Source: Pseudomonas abietaniphila
Lineage (GTDB): Bacteria > Pseudomonadota > Gammaproteobacteria > Pseudomonadales > Pseudomonadaceae
Direction of reading: 5' to 3'
DNA: 64,000 nucleotides
NCBI RefSeq assembly: GCF_039697315.1
Contig: NZ_CP155619.1
Span: forward strand, 5,270,001 to 5,334,000
The notes beneath the pieces are model-generated. The model made no database searches. It was not told where the DNA came from and saw only the letters and a list, made by a program, of their open reading frames with translations. The position numbers and the translations under genes are program-made. Shown here piece by piece: positions 33,676-43,076 of the stretch (its first letter is position 1; every line of letters begins with the position of its first letter).

Positions 33676-35223
33676 TCACTGGCTTAGCTGTTTGATCAGC
33701 ATCAGCGCTTCGTCCCTGAACAAGGGTTGTTTCATACGCTCAGCCAAAAGCGCGACTTCACGTTCGCGGTCGCACCCCACGACGCTCTCTACCACGCCCT
33801 GTTTACAGATCAGCGCCAGGAAAGAGAACGTTTCGGGTTCGCCGAGATAGACGATGTCGTCCCAGTCTTGGGCATGTCCCAGACAGTCCAGACGTTTGCC
33901 GAAGTGATACGTCCAGAAGTAGGGCACATCGCAATAGTGCACGTCGCCGCCGAGCATATTGCTCGCGGCGACACGCGCCTGTTGTTGTGCCAGACGCCAA
34001 TGTTCGATGCGCTGCGGGGCGTCGTTGACCGGAAAGGTCGCGATGTCGCCGGCCGCCCACAAACCCTTGCCTGCCTGCATTCCGGCATCCACCAACAGAG
34101 ATCCGTCCTCTTCGAGCTCGACGCCGTCGATGAACTGAGTCGCCGGCGCTACGCCGATGCCGATCAAGGCAAGATCGACCGGCATCCGCTCTCCGTTGCT
34201 CAACACTGCCACGTCCAGGCGTTTTTTGCCTTTGTCCACGTCACCTTCGAAACGGCTGACCTCGACATGGGTGCGGAATAACACCCCGTTCTTTTCATGC
34301 AACGCACGGATCGCCTTACCGATTCGCTCGCCAAGCTGTTTCACGAACGGCACCTCGTGGCGGGCGATGACCGTCACTTTCACGCCGTGCTTACGCAATG
34401 CAGACGCCGCCTCCAGGCCGATGAAACTGTCGCCGACAATCAATGCGTGGCGCCCAGGTTCTGCCACAGCCAGGATCTTTTTCGCGTCATCACGGCAACG
34501 CAGGGTCAGCACTTGGGGCAGATCGGCGCCGATCAGTGGCAACGCGCGAGGCTCACCTCCCGTGGCGATCAATGCGGCGTCATAGGCGACGCGTCGCCCG
34601 TCTGCAAGCGTCACGCGCTTGTTGATGACGTCGAGCTTCATTACCTCGCCCTGGATGCGTTCGATGTGGTTATCGTCGTAGAAGCTGTCCTCGCGCAGGG
34701 GCGGCGTTTCGTCGGGGCGCATGTCAGCAGCCAAGACAAATTTGCTCAATGCCGTGCGGTCGTAGCCGGGTTTTTCCTCACGGTCGATCAGCAGCAACTG
34801 GCCGTTGAAGCCCTTTTCCCTCAACGCGCAGGCAGCGGCGGTTCCTGCGGCGCCAGCACCGATGATGACGAAGCAGCGATCATCGTCGGCGTGTATTTCA
34901 GGCTCGATCTGAACGGGCTGATCATCGACATGAATCTGATCGCCGATCACCTGCGTCGCATAACGCGTCAGGGCATTCAGTGCAGGCGGCTCGCATAAGT
35001 GCCCGTCATGGACAGCGAACTCGGCCTTGTGCCAGGGGCAAATCAAATGGCCGTTGCACACTGCGCCATCGGCGAGCGGTGCGCCCGCATGCGGGCATTC
35101 GCCCTGATATGCGCGCACCGCTTCGCCGTCACGGACCAACACGATTTTTTTCTCGCCAACTTCAACCTGAAGACCCCGATCTTGACGAAGATCGGCCAGG
35201 CTAGCGACCCGATGCATAGGCAT
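33676..35223 (-). CDS. Rieske / pyridine-nucleotide-disulfide oxidoreductase fusion
   Basis: The 515-residue protein joins a Rieske 2Fe-2S domain (residues about 5-105, with CPHAGAPLADGAVCNGHLICPWH supplying Cys-His and Cys-His ligands) to an FAD/NAD(P) reductase. The reductase has FVIIGAGAAGTAAACALREKG, ATGGEPRALP, an NAD site HALIVGDSFIGLEAASALR and GLWAAGDIATF. A C-terminal reductase dimerisation part ends the chain. The same order is seen in AIFM3-like proteins and in ferredoxin-type reductases of oxygenase systems. No oxygenase gene is adjacent, so its electron partner is unknown. Confidence 0.85.
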   Translation of the reverse strand: MPMHRVASLADLRQDRGLQVEVGEKKIVLVRDGEAVRAYQGECPHAGAPLADGAVCNGHLICPWHKAEFAVHDGHLCEPPALNALTRYATQVIGDQIHVDDQPVQIEPEIHADDDRCFVIIGAGAAGTAAACALREKGFNGQLLLIDREEKPGYDRTALSKFVLAADMRPDETPPLREDSFYDDNHIERIQGEVMKLDVINKRVTLADGRRVAYDAALIATGGEPRALPLIGADLPQVLTLRCRDDAKKILAVAEPGRHALIVGDSFIGLEAASALRKHGVKVTVIARHEVPFVKQLGERIGKAIRALHEKNGVLFRTHVEVSRFEGDVDKGKKRLDVAVLSNGERMPVDLALIGIGVAPATQFIDGVELEEDGSLLVDAGMQAGKGLWAAGDIATFPVNDAPQRIEHWRLAQQQARVAASNMLGGDVHYCDVPYFWTYHFGKRLDCLGHAQDWDDIVYLGEPETFSFLALICKQGVVESVVGCDREREVALLAERMKQPLFRDEALMLIKQLSQ

Positions 35224-35308
35224 GTGACTTTCCTCTCAGGCTTTCTGTTGGGAGTGGGCCGCGCATGAAGAGGTTCAGCGAATTTGCGCGACGCAGCAAT
35301 CGAGTGCG

Positions 35309-35797
35309 TCAGCGCACCAATCCCAAGCGTTCATGCCAGTCGGCGATCGACTCATCGGGATATTGTTCGAACTGCTGATCCTTGGGCCCGGCCTGGACTT
35401 CGACCCACGACGCCTTTGAATCGAGCAACAAATGCGTGTGCTCCGGCGGCGTTGGTAACGGTGTGTCGATGGCCGAGGCAAAAGGATGGATCAGCTCCGG
35501 CCATTCCGGGCTGAACAACCACAAGCCGCTGCCACACTGCTTGCAGAAGTGTCGCTCTGCGCTGCTGGTGTGAACGTGATGGTGGTGTTCGTCGCGCATC
35601 TTCGCGTGGTAGATCGCAATGCTGTTTTTGCCTTTGACCTTGAGACTTTTCGCGTCGCCACCCAGGTTGATCGAGTAGCCGCCACCGCCTTGGGTCTTGC
35701 GGCAGATCGAGCAGTAGCAACGTTGATAGGGGTAGGGATGAGCGCTCGTCAGGCTGAACTCGACCGCGCCGCAATGGCAGGAACCTTCCAGGTGCAT
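35309..35797 (-). CDS. GFA-family zinc protein
   Basis: This 162-residue protein has the fold of glutathione-dependent formaldehyde-activating enzymes (GFA/CENP-V). The zinc ligands appear as SCHCGAVEF, CYCSICRKTQGGGG and HFCKQCGSGLW. Many family members have unknown substrates and this one is longer and more divergent than true Gfa, so formaldehyde activity is not claimed. A short His run (DEHHHHVH) lies mid-chain. It is on the same strand as the Rieske-flavoprotein gene, 85 bases upstream of it. Confidence 0.85.
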   Translation of the reverse strand: MHLEGSCHCGAVEFSLTSAHPYPYQRCYCSICRKTQGGGGYSINLGGDAKSLKVKGKNSIAIYHAKMRDEHHHHVHTSSAERHFCKQCGSGLWLFSPEWPELIHPFASAIDTPLPTPPEHTHLLLDSKASWVEVQAGPKDQQFEQYPDESIADWHERLGLVR

Positions 35798-35906
35798 GGC
35801 TTCTCTCCTCGCCGTTGATCAGGGACTGTTATGTCTAGACCGCGCCGGCGCTTGAGGTTCGAAGTTTTTCTCGAACAGCCGTTCGTATTCTTCATGTGCC
35901 AGGCCC

Positions 35907-35933
35907 TCAAGAAGCGGCGGCGAACGTCGATAA
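35907..35933 (+). promoter_or_regulatory. Possible sigma-28 (FliA) promoter
   Basis: TCAAGAAG, 11 bases, then GTCGATAA resembles the flagellar consensus TAAAGTTT-N11-GCCGATAA. It lies 60 bases before the chemoreceptor start, where such a promoter is expected. Confidence 0.4.
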
Positions 35934-35992
35934 GCGATAGTCGTACGACAAGTTGTGCGACCACTGCCACTTATAACAAAGAGCCAACGGTC

Positions 35993-37618
35993 ATGAACCT
36001 ACGCAATTTGACCATTGCCCGCCGTGCGGGCCTTGGATTCACCCTGATTTCCCTGCTGGTGGCCCTGTTGGGCTGGTTTGCCCTGACCCAGATGTCCAAC
36101 ATTCGCCAGAGCGAAGTGGCGGTCGAGAGCAACTGGATGCCGAGCATGCGACTGGTCAACGACATCCGCGAGGCCATGTTGCGCATCCGTACCATCTCGC
36201 TGCGCATGGCGCTGGACACCGACCCCAAGAACGTCAGCGTCTACAAAGGGCAAATGGATGCCCGCGCTAAAGTCCTGACCGACAAGCTGAGCAGCCTCGA
36301 CGCGTTCATCGATACCCCCGAGGAAAAAGTCCTGTACGACAAGTTTCGCGGCACGCTGGCTGATTATCAGCGCGGGCTGGCCCGGTCGTTCGCGCTGGCC
36401 GAAAGCGGCGATCTGAAAGCGTTGAACACGCTGTTGCTGGTCGACATGAAAACCGCCGTCGACAACTCCGGCTCGCAACTGGGCGATCTGGCCGACTTCT
36501 ACACGCATCAGGTTGAACTCGAGGGCGTGGCCGCGCAATCGCAGTACGGTCAGTCGCGCACTGTGGTCCTGGTGTTCGTGCTGATCGCGGCGCTGGCGAC
36601 GGTGATTCTCGCGCTGTGGCTGACCCGCAGCATCATTTTGCCGCTGGAAGAGGCGGTCACTGCGGCCGAATTCGTCGCCAAGGGCGATCTGACCCACGAC
36701 ATCCGCGTCGAAGGCAAAGACGAAGTGACGCGTTTGCTGCACGCCTTGCAGCAAATGCAGAACAACCTGCGCAGCACCTTGAGCCTGATTGGCAGCTCCG
36801 CCAGCCAGTTGGCGTCCGCCGCGACCGAGCTGAACTCGGTGACCGAAGACAGTCACCGTGGCCTGCATCAACAGAACGCCGAAATTGAGCAGGCTGCGAC
36901 AGCCGTCAACGAAATGACCTCGGCGGTCGAGGAAGTGGCGCGCAATGCCGTGTCCACCTCTCAGGCGTCGAGTGAGTCCAACACCGCCGCGCAGGATGGC
37001 CAGGCACGCGTCATCGAGACCGTGACCTCGATCCAGAACCTGTCCAGTAATGTGCAACACACCTCGGTGCTGGTGCAGAGCCTGGCCGATCAGTCCCAGG
37101 ACATCGGCAAGGTGCTGGATGTGATCCGTTCCATTGCCGAGCAAACCAACTTGCTGGCGCTGAACGCGGCCATCGAAGCAGCGCGCGCGGGTGAGTCGGG
37201 CCGTGGTTTTGCGGTGGTGGCGGATGAAGTAAGAGCGCTGGCGCATCGCACCCAGCAGTCCACGCTGGAAATCGACAAGATGGTTTCGACCATGCGCAGC
37301 GGTTCCAGCGAAGCGCTGGAGTCGATGCTGGTCAGCCGTTCCAGGGCGACCGAAACGCTGGAGCTGGCGCAGGGCGCGGGCGAGTCGCTGACCCGCATTA
37401 CCTCGTCGATCAACCAGATTTCCGAGCGCAACCTGGTGATCGCCAGCGCGGCCGAAGAGCAGGCGCAGGTGGCGCGGGAAGTGGACCGCAACATCGTCAA
37501 CATTCGTGACCTTTCGCTGCAGTCTTCATCGGGTGCCAACCAGATCAGCGCGTCCAGCAATGAGCTGTCGCGTCTGGCGGGTGAGCTGAATCAAGTGGTC
37601 ACGCGTTTCCGGGTTTAA
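35993..37618 (+). CDS. Methyl-accepting chemotaxis protein
   Basis: The 541-residue chemoreceptor starts [20 protein letters not shown]; a frame extending 54 codons upstream is non-protein-like. TM1 is at about residues 11-31, then comes a periplasmic four-helix-bundle domain ([19 protein letters not shown] to about 185). TM2 is at about 188-210, followed by a HAMP domain and a long cytoplasmic signalling hairpin. The hairpin tip reads [37 protein letters not shown], which is nearly invariant among MCPs. Methylation-type helices with Glu/Gln pairs flank it. The ligand is unknown. No CheB/CheR tether is seen at the C-terminus (VVTRFRV). Confidence 0.92.
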   Translation: MNLRNLTIARRAGLGFTLISLLVALLGWFALTQMSNIRQSEVAVESNWMPSMRLVNDIREAMLRIRTISLRMALDTDPKNVSVYKGQMDARAKVLTDKLSSLDAFIDTPEEKVLYDKFRGTLADYQRGLARSFALAESGDLKALNTLLLVDMKTAVDNSGSQLGDLADFYTHQVELEGVAAQSQYGQSRTVVLVFVLIAALATVILALWLTRSIILPLEEAVTAAEFVAKGDLTHDIRVEGKDEVTRLLHALQQMQNNLRSTLSLIGSSASQLASAATELNSVTEDSHRGLHQQNAEIEQAATAVNEMTSAVEEVARNAVSTSQASSESNTAAQDGQARVIETVTSIQNLSSNVQHTSVLVQSLADQSQDIGKVLDVIRSIAEQTNLLALNAAIEAARAGESGRGFAVVADEVRALAHRTQQSTLEIDKMVSTMRSGSSEALESMLVSRSRATETLELAQGAGESLTRITSSINQISERNLVIASAAEEQAQVAREVDRNIVNIRDLSLQSSSGANQISASSNELSRLAGELNQVVTRFRV

Positions 37619-37658
37619 CCCCGCTCACCGCGCTTTTTCCAGAGACTGAAGCAACACG

Positions 37659-37747
37659 TGTGGGAGCGAATTCATTCGCGATTGGCGGTACAGCCGACAC
37701 TCAACTGTCGCCTGCCATGCCGCTTCGCGAATGAATTCGCTCCCACA
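37659..37747. repeat. REP-like hairpin, 23-bp arms
   Basis: TGTGGGAGCGAATTCATTCG plus CGA (37659-37681) is exactly complementary to 37725-37747. It lies after the chemoreceptor gene. The family is shared with 21895-21990 and 39774-39855. Confidence 0.85.
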
Positions 37748-37884
37748 GGTTTCAGGTGTTGAACTGCGTCTTGCATAAACGTTTCACCTCATTCACTTGC
37801 CTGCACCAGCGGTTGGCTTGCATGATTCTCCCCGACTAATAATTCCTGGCGGGCTGAACCTGCCGAGCAGATAGGTGAAAGGCA

Positions 37885-39129
37885 ATGGATGATGTGAATC
37901 GCGGTTTCAGCAGCTGGCTGCGCTCCCCCGGACACAAAGCGTGGCTGGCGCAAGAAGGCAACCGGCTGCTGGCGTTCGCCAAGGCGTCGAAGATGCCCCA
38001 GGGTTTTGGCAATCTGGATGAGCAGGGGCGTCTCCCCGCCGACGCCATCGCCGAAACCATGAACACCGCGCGCATGACCCACAGTTTTGCCATGGCCCAC
38101 ATCAACGGCATCCCGGGTTGCGCCGAACTGGTCGATCACGGCGTTGCCGCACTGGCCGGCCCTTTGCGCGACGCCGAGCATGGCGGCTGGTTCGCCAAAC
38201 CGCTCGAACACAGTACCGACACCGGCAAAGCCGCCTACCTGCATGCCTTCGTCGCCCTCGCGGCGAGTTCTGCCGTGGTCGCGCAACGGCCGGGGGCCAA
38301 GGCGCTGCTGGAACAGGCGATTCAGGTGATCAGTCAGCGTTTCTGGAGCGAAGAAGAAGGCGCCATGCGCGAGTCGTTCGATCGCGACTGGAGCAACGAA
38401 GAAGCCTACCGTGGCGCGAACAGCAACATGCACAGCACCGAAGCCTTTCTGGCGCTGGCGGACGTGACGGGGGATGCACGCTGGCTGGACCGCGCGCTGC
38501 GCATCGTCGAGCGGGTGATTCATGAGCACGCCGCCGCCAACCATCATCAAGTCATCGAACACTTCACGCTGCAATGGCAGCCGGTCCCCGAGTACAACGC
38601 CGACAAGCCGGATGACGGCTTTCGCCCTTACGGCACCACGCCGGGCCATGCCTTCGAGTGGGCGCGGCTGGTGCTGCACCTTGAGGCCGCGAGACAGAAA
38701 GCCAAGCTGGAGACGCCGTCCTGGCTCGTGGAAGACGCGCGGTTGCTGTTCGAAAATGCCTGTCGGTTCGGCTGGGATGTCGATGGCGCGCCGGGCATTG
38801 TCTATACGCTCGACTGGGAGAATCGCCCAGTGGTTCGCCATCGTTTGCACTGGACCCACGCTGAAGCCGCCGCGGCCTCGGCGGCGCTGCTGCAACGCAC
38901 GGGTGAGCAGCAATACGAAACCTGGTACCGCACGTTCTGGGAATCCAACGAAACCCTGTTCATTGATCGCGAACACGGCAGCTGGCGGCATGAGCTGAAC
39001 CCGCAGAATCAACCCAGCGCCGATATCTGGCCAGGCAAGCCGGACCTCTATCACGCCTATCAGGCGACCCTGCTGCCGGTCCTGCCGCTGGCGCAAAGCC
39101 TGGCGACCGCGCTGGAGCATCTGCAGTGA
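37885..39129 (+). CDS. AGE-family sugar epimerase/isomerase
   Basis: This 414-residue protein belongs to the N-acylglucosamine 2-epimerase superfamily ((alpha/alpha)6 barrel). The family includes bacterial mannose/fructose isomerase and YihS. Conserved His-bearing segments are MNTARMTHSFAMAH, GWFAKPLEH, RGANSNMHSTEAFLAL, RPYGTTPGHAFEWARL and LHWTHAEAAAAS, which place the catalytic His and Arg. Its length and these motifs fit a D-mannose (lyxose) isomerase better than the eukaryotic epimerase. It overlaps the next gene by a GTGA. Confidence 0.8.
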   Translation: MDDVNRGFSSWLRSPGHKAWLAQEGNRLLAFAKASKMPQGFGNLDEQGRLPADAIAETMNTARMTHSFAMAHINGIPGCAELVDHGVAALAGPLRDAEHGGWFAKPLEHSTDTGKAAYLHAFVALAASSAVVAQRPGAKALLEQAIQVISQRFWSEEEGAMRESFDRDWSNEEAYRGANSNMHSTEAFLALADVTGDARWLDRALRIVERVIHEHAAANHHQVIEHFTLQWQPVPEYNADKPDDGFRPYGTTPGHAFEWARLVLHLEAARQKAKLETPSWLVEDARLLFENACRFGWDVDGAPGIVYTLDWENRPVVRHRLHWTHAEAAAASAALLQRTGEQQYETWYRTFWESNETLFIDREHGSWRHELNPQNQPSADIWPGKPDLYHAYQATLLPVLPLAQSLATALEHLQ

Positions 39130-39743
39130 TCCGCATCGGTGACTTCATCGAGTCGATGGACACCTCGGCCTTGTCCCGCTGGGCGTCGCTGACGCCTTGG
39201 GACATGATCACCCGCGCGCCTGAAATCGTTCGCGAGATACTTATGACGCTGGGCGATGACTATGAAATCCGCGGCGACATCGCGGTGCACAAGACCGCCG
39301 TGGTCGAGCAGGGCGCGGTGCTCAAAGGGCCGCTGATCGTCGAGCCGCATTGCTTTATTGCCAGCGGCGCATACCTGCGCGGCGGTTGCTGGGTGGGTGA
39401 GCGCTGCATCTTCGGGCCAGGTGCCGAGTTGAAAACCTCGTTCGTGTTTGACGGTTCCAAGCTCGCGCACTTCAATTTCGTGGGCGATTCGGTGTTGGGT
39501 GCGGGGGTTAATCTGGAGGCCGGCAGCATCGTCTGCAATTACCGCAACGAGCGCGACGACAAGGAAGTGCGTGTGCGCATCGACGGTCGTCTGCGCGCCA
39601 CCGGCTGTGACAAGTTCGGTGCGTTGATCGGTGATCGCTCGCGGATCGGCGCCAACGCGGTGCTGGCGCCTGGCGCGTTACTGGCAAAGGCGTCGATCAT
39701 ACGGCGGGGAGAAGTGTTCGATGCCGAGGCGGTGAAGGCCTGA
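39126..39743 (+). CDS. Left-handed beta-helix (hexapeptide) protein
   Basis: The 205-residue protein starts at a GTG that overlaps the stop of the sugar isomerase gene, implying coupled translation. After about 60 residues comes a hexapeptide-repeat beta-helix (VHKTAVVEQGAVLKGPLIVEPHCFIASGAYLRGGCWVGERCIFGPGAELKTS, then VGDSVLGAGVNLEAGSIVCNYRN and LIGDRSRIGANAVLAPGALL). Proteins with this fold are usually acyl- or acetyltransferases, or parts of sugar nucleotidyltransferases such as GlmU. No nucleotidyltransferase domain is present here. Coupling to a sugar isomerase suggests action on a sugar or sugar phosphate. Confidence 0.75.
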   Translation: MIRIGDFIESMDTSALSRWASLTPWDMITRAPEIVREILMTLGDDYEIRGDIAVHKTAVVEQGAVLKGPLIVEPHCFIASGAYLRGGCWVGERCIFGPGAELKTSFVFDGSKLAHFNFVGDSVLGAGVNLEAGSIVCNYRNERDDKEVRVRIDGRLRATGCDKFGALIGDRSRIGANAVLAPGALLAKASIIRRGEVFDAEAVKA

Positions 39744-39773
39744 CCTCGCGGAACTTCTCGCGGAACTTACTGC

Positions 39774-39855
39774 GGGAGCGAATTCAGTCGCGAAAATAGT
39801 CCTGGCGACAGGGATGTGTCGATTCAGCTGACTCATCGCGAATGAATTCGCTCCC
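39774..39855. repeat. REP-like hairpin
   Basis: GGGAGCGAATTCAGTCGCGA (39774-39793) pairs with TCGCGAATGAATTCGCTCCC (39836-39855) with one mismatch. It lies between the convergent hexapeptide and AbrB-family genes. Confidence 0.8.
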
Positions 39856-39902
39856 ACAGGGCTTGCGTACGGACGCCGGGCTCTTATCTTGCCGCTGACG
39901 AG

Positions 39903-41000
39903 TCAGGCCAGCCGCTGCGTGACCCGGATCACCTGCCGTGCAATGTAGGCGCCGGTTACGATCACGCCGAACAGGCGCAGCGTCTGCATCGCCAGCACGA
40001 AGCCAACGTCGGAGTGGGTGTCGATGGCGATGATCGCCATGGCGTCCAGGCCACCGGGACTGGTTGCCAGATACACCGAGAGGAAGTCCTTGCCCATCAT
40101 TTCGGCGATTACCCAGGCGGAGATTGCGCAGAGCAGGATCAACAGCAGCGCGCCGAAAATCATCGCCGGCAGTCGCCGCCAGACGTAATGGATGGTCGCC
40201 CGGTCAAACCGCAGGCCGATGTAACTGCCGATGGCCCCGTAAGCGATTGCCAGCAGCCAGGTCGGCATGACGATTTGCAGCACGCCGCTCAATTGCAGCG
40301 CGCCCCCCAGCAACAGCGGCACCAGCAACGCGCCAGCCGGGACCTTCGATCCGAGTGTCACACCGACCAGGATCACCAGCAGGCTCAGGCCAAGATTCAG
40401 CAGATTGGCACCTTGCAACAGGGCGTCGCTGCTGTGTGCATCGGTGCCGCCAACGTCAGCGCCAATCAGGCGGCTCACCAGCGCGCCGACCATGACCACG
40501 CAGACCACCCGCACATACTGCATCGTTGCGACCACGCGTGAATCGGCGCCGTAGTCCTCCGACATCGCCACCATCGCCGACGCTGCACCGGGCGAAGTGC
40601 CCCAGGCAGCCGTGCTGCCTTGAATGCCGCCCCAGCGTGCCAGGCCGATGCCGACCACCGCGCTCAGGGCCACGGTCAGCAGGGTGGCGAACACCATCAC
40701 ATGCCAGGAATGCAGGGCCGTGAGCAAGACGCCCATGGTCATCGAGTGCGCGACCAGCACGCCGACGCTGCCCTGACCCAGGCGAAACACGTGTTTGTGC
40801 AGCCGGATATTCGCGCCGCAAACGCCAAAGCCAATGGCGACCAGCATCGGGCCGAGAAACAACGCAGCAGGAACGTGAAAGTATTTGAAGGCCTGACCGG
40901 CGCTGCCCGCCATGACGATGAGCAACGACCATTGCAAAACCGGATGCAGGGAATCGAGGGAAAAGGGTGCAGAGCGCGACAACGAGGATCTCCAGAGCAT
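39903..41000 (-). CDS. AbrB-family membrane permease
   Basis: This 365-residue, highly hydrophobic protein of the AbrB/AimA membrane family has about ten helices. Features are LGPMLVAIGFGVCGANIRL, the ALARWGGIQGSTAAWGTSPGAASAMVAMSEDYGAD segment and the repeated ATSPGGLDAMAIIAIDTHSDVGFVLAMQTLRL. The two copies of a TSPGG/AAxAM-like motif reflect the internal duplication of the family. Despite the name it is not the DNA-binding AbrB. The physiological substrate is unknown. It diverges from a LysR gene 104 bases away, which probably regulates it. Confidence 0.82.
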   Translation of the reverse strand: MLWRSSLSRSAPFSLDSLHPVLQWSLLIVMAGSAGQAFKYFHVPAALFLGPMLVAIGFGVCGANIRLHKHVFRLGQGSVGVLVAHSMTMGVLLTALHSWHVMVFATLLTVALSAVVGIGLARWGGIQGSTAAWGTSPGAASAMVAMSEDYGADSRVVATMQYVRVVCVVMVGALVSRLIGADVGGTDAHSSDALLQGANLLNLGLSLLVILVGVTLGSKVPAGALLVPLLLGGALQLSGVLQIVMPTWLLAIAYGAIGSYIGLRFDRATIHYVWRRLPAMIFGALLLILLCAISAWVIAEMMGKDFLSVYLATSPGGLDAMAIIAIDTHSDVGFVLAMQTLRLFGVIVTGAYIARQVIRVTQRLA

Positions 41001-41104
41001 TGGCAGGTTCCTGGTGGAAGGGTGTCCAATGCCGGGAAGTATCGACAGCTGAATCGATCAAGTCTATTTTCTAATAATCATGAATTGATAACTTTGGTTG
41101 ATAT

Positions 41105-42007
41105 ATGGACCTGCGCGACCTGACCTATTTCGAAACCATCGCCGAGCTCGGTCACTTGGGGCGTGCGGCAGAAAAACTCAATCGCAGCCAACCTGCGCTG
41201 ACCAAAAGCATTCAGCGTCTGGAAGAATCGTTTGGCACCAAGCTGTTCCAGCGTGACGGCCGGCGAATCAAGCTCACGCCGGTCGGCGAGCTCTTGCAGG
41301 CTCGGGGCAAGATGCTCCAGCAAAGCATTGCCCAGACCCAGCGAGAGGTCCGTGATTTCGCCAGCGGGGCGGTGGGCGAGATTCGCTTGGGGTGTGCGTC
41401 GACGATGGCCGAATACCTGCTGCCGGAATTGACCAACGCCTTACTCAAGCGCGCGCCGGAAATTACCCTGAAACTGGTGATCGGGCAGGATGACATGCTG
41501 CGCGAACAGCTGCGGTCGGGGCATCTGGACATGATCATCTGCGCGCAACGCAGCGTTGAAGACGAGTTCACGGCCCATCCGATCCTCACGGACGAAGCGG
41601 TCGTGATCGCCAGCCGCAATCATCCGATCTTCAACGCGCCGTTCCAGATGAGTGACTTGTGCAATTACCGATGGGTGTTGCCGCCGCCGGGCGTGTCCTC
41701 GCGGATCTGGGTCGATGAGGCGTTCGCCCGGCATAACCTGCCTTTGCCAGTGGTGCAGATCGAAGCCAACTCCATTTCCCTGCTGCCCAGGCTCATCGCT
41801 CAGACCCGCCTGTTGAGCTTCATTGCCAGGGAAACCCTCGAATATGGCAAGAACATGCAATACCTGCGGGAAGTGCCGCTGAAAAATACCACCATGGCGC
41901 GGACCATCTGCGTGATCCTGCGCCGCGAGGGCTACCTGTCCCCGGCCGCTCACGCCATGGCGAAAATGCTGCGCGAGGACGGCGGCTCGTTTTTCAGCTG
42001 GGTGTGA
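41105..42007 (+). CDS. LysR-family transcriptional regulator
   Basis: The 300-residue LysR protein has an N-terminal HTH (MDLRDLTYFETIAELGHLGRAAEKLNRSQPALTKSIQRLEESFGTKLFQR, residues about 1-60). The periplasmic-binding-like effector domain begins with VGEIRLGCASTMAEYLLPEL. It diverges from the AbrB-family permease. The 104-base gap is A+T-rich (TTTTCTAATAATCATGAATTGATAAC), where a LysR T-N11-A site would be expected. The ligand is unknown. Confidence 0.88.
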   Translation: MDLRDLTYFETIAELGHLGRAAEKLNRSQPALTKSIQRLEESFGTKLFQRDGRRIKLTPVGELLQARGKMLQQSIAQTQREVRDFASGAVGEIRLGCASTMAEYLLPELTNALLKRAPEITLKLVIGQDDMLREQLRSGHLDMIICAQRSVEDEFTAHPILTDEAVVIASRNHPIFNAPFQMSDLCNYRWVLPPPGVSSRIWVDEAFARHNLPLPVVQIEANSISLLPRLIAQTRLLSFIARETLEYGKNMQYLREVPLKNTTMARTICVILRREGYLSPAAHAMAKMLREDGGSFFSWV

Positions 42008-42070
42008 TCGCGAAGGGATGTGGAGTAGCCTTTAAAGTGAATATGAAGAGCCGTTTAGGAGAACCTTGCG

Positions 42071-42286
42071 ATGCACGTACAGCCACACACACGCGGCAAG
42101 CATCATCTGACACCGTATTTTCTGAATAACGAAGACCAGCATTTTGGTGGTGACCAGTCGCCACTCAACGATGCCGATGCCGACGAAGACAGCGACCCGG
42201 AAGGCGAGCTGGATCTGGGTGATCTGCGGCTGGACGAGTTTGAGGATTCGGACAAGCTGGACATTGGGTCGTCGACGCTGAGTTGA
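42071..42286 (+). CDS. Small acidic protein, 71 aa
   Basis: The frame begins MHVQPHTRGKHHLTPYFLNN and continues with a strongly acidic stretch of Asp, Glu and Leu (LNDADADEDSDPEGELDLGD). It has no hydrophobic segment. AGGAGAACCTTGCG precedes the ATG, which supports a real gene. I do not recognise the family. It lies 63 bases after the LysR gene on the same strand and just before a long repeat-rich stretch. Confidence 0.6.
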   Translation: MHVQPHTRGKHHLTPYFLNNEDQHFGGDQSPLNDADADEDSDPEGELDLGDLRLDEFEDSDKLDIGSSTLS

Positions 42287-42401
42287 GCGCGATATAGGCA
42301 CCGATCAGTTATCTGTGGGAGTGCGATTGCTCACGAAGGCGGTGTGAACTTCCGTTATTTGAGGTGACGCTGATGGTTTGGTTTGTCCTAACGTCCAAAC
42401 T

Positions 42402-42657
42402 GTTCCGCCTTCGGCGGGTTACTTGAAAAGACACCAAGTAACCAAGTGTCCTGGCTCCTGGTTAGGCCCGACTTCGTCGGGTACCCGCACTCCGACGACG
42501 CTCCGTGGGCCCGCGCCGAACGGACATCCATGTCCTGACGGCGCTCTCGCGGCATCCATGCCGCTCGACCCACTCCGCGCCGTCTGCGTTTGGCCTGCAC
42601 CCAAGTCGCGTTTTGTGGCGTCTGAGCTGCTGCGGTATGAAGATCAAGATCAAAAGC
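42402..42657. repeat. Dispersed repeat element, long copy
   Basis: It begins GTTCCGCCTTCGGCGGGTTA then CTTGAAAAG, and ends AAGTCGCGTTTTGTGGCGTC ... GAAGATCAAGATCAAAAGC. The copy at 54298-54457 has the same two ends but a shorter, different centre. No transposase is present in either copy. Confidence 0.75.
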
Positions 42658-42780
42658 GAAGCGCGCCCTGCGCTTTCTCAGGCTCGCCACATAAACTGCC
42701 GGCTGAACACAAAACCTGTGGGAGTTAGCTTGCTGACGAATGTGGCGTGTCACTCACCCTTGATGTCCCTAACCCACCGC

Positions 42781-43076
42781 ATTCGCCGGAATGCCGCCCA
42801 GACCAAGCTCGCTACCACAGATTGGACTGCCGCTCGATGTGCGCGTGGACTCGATCCCTGTAGGAGACGTCCGAGGTTACGAGGGTATGGGCCGCACTTC
42901 GGACGAATGCGGTGGGTCATTCAGCAATGATGTCGCTGACCCACTGCATTCGTCGGAATGCCGCCCAGACTAAGTTCGCTCCCACAGATTGGACTGCCGC
43001 TCGATGTGCGCCTTAACTCGATCCCTGTAGGAGACGTCCGAGGTTACGAGGGCAGCGAATGCGGTGTGTCATTCAC
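42781..43076. repeat. Tandem 167-bp duplication
   Basis: Copy 1 starts at 42781 (ATTCGCCGGAATGCCGCCCA) and copy 2 at 42948 (ATTCGTCGGAATGCCGCCCA). Shared inner landmarks ATTGGACTGCCGCTCGATGT (42821 and 42988) and TAGGAGACGTCCGAGGTTAC (42861 and 43028) give the same 167-base offset. The second copy ends near 43076. A single related copy lies at 25590-25775. Confidence 0.85.

Noticed and set aside
42781..43076. Tandem repeats considered as a CRISPR array
   Set aside because: There are only two 167-base units with no short direct repeats separated by unique spacers, and no cas genes nearby.
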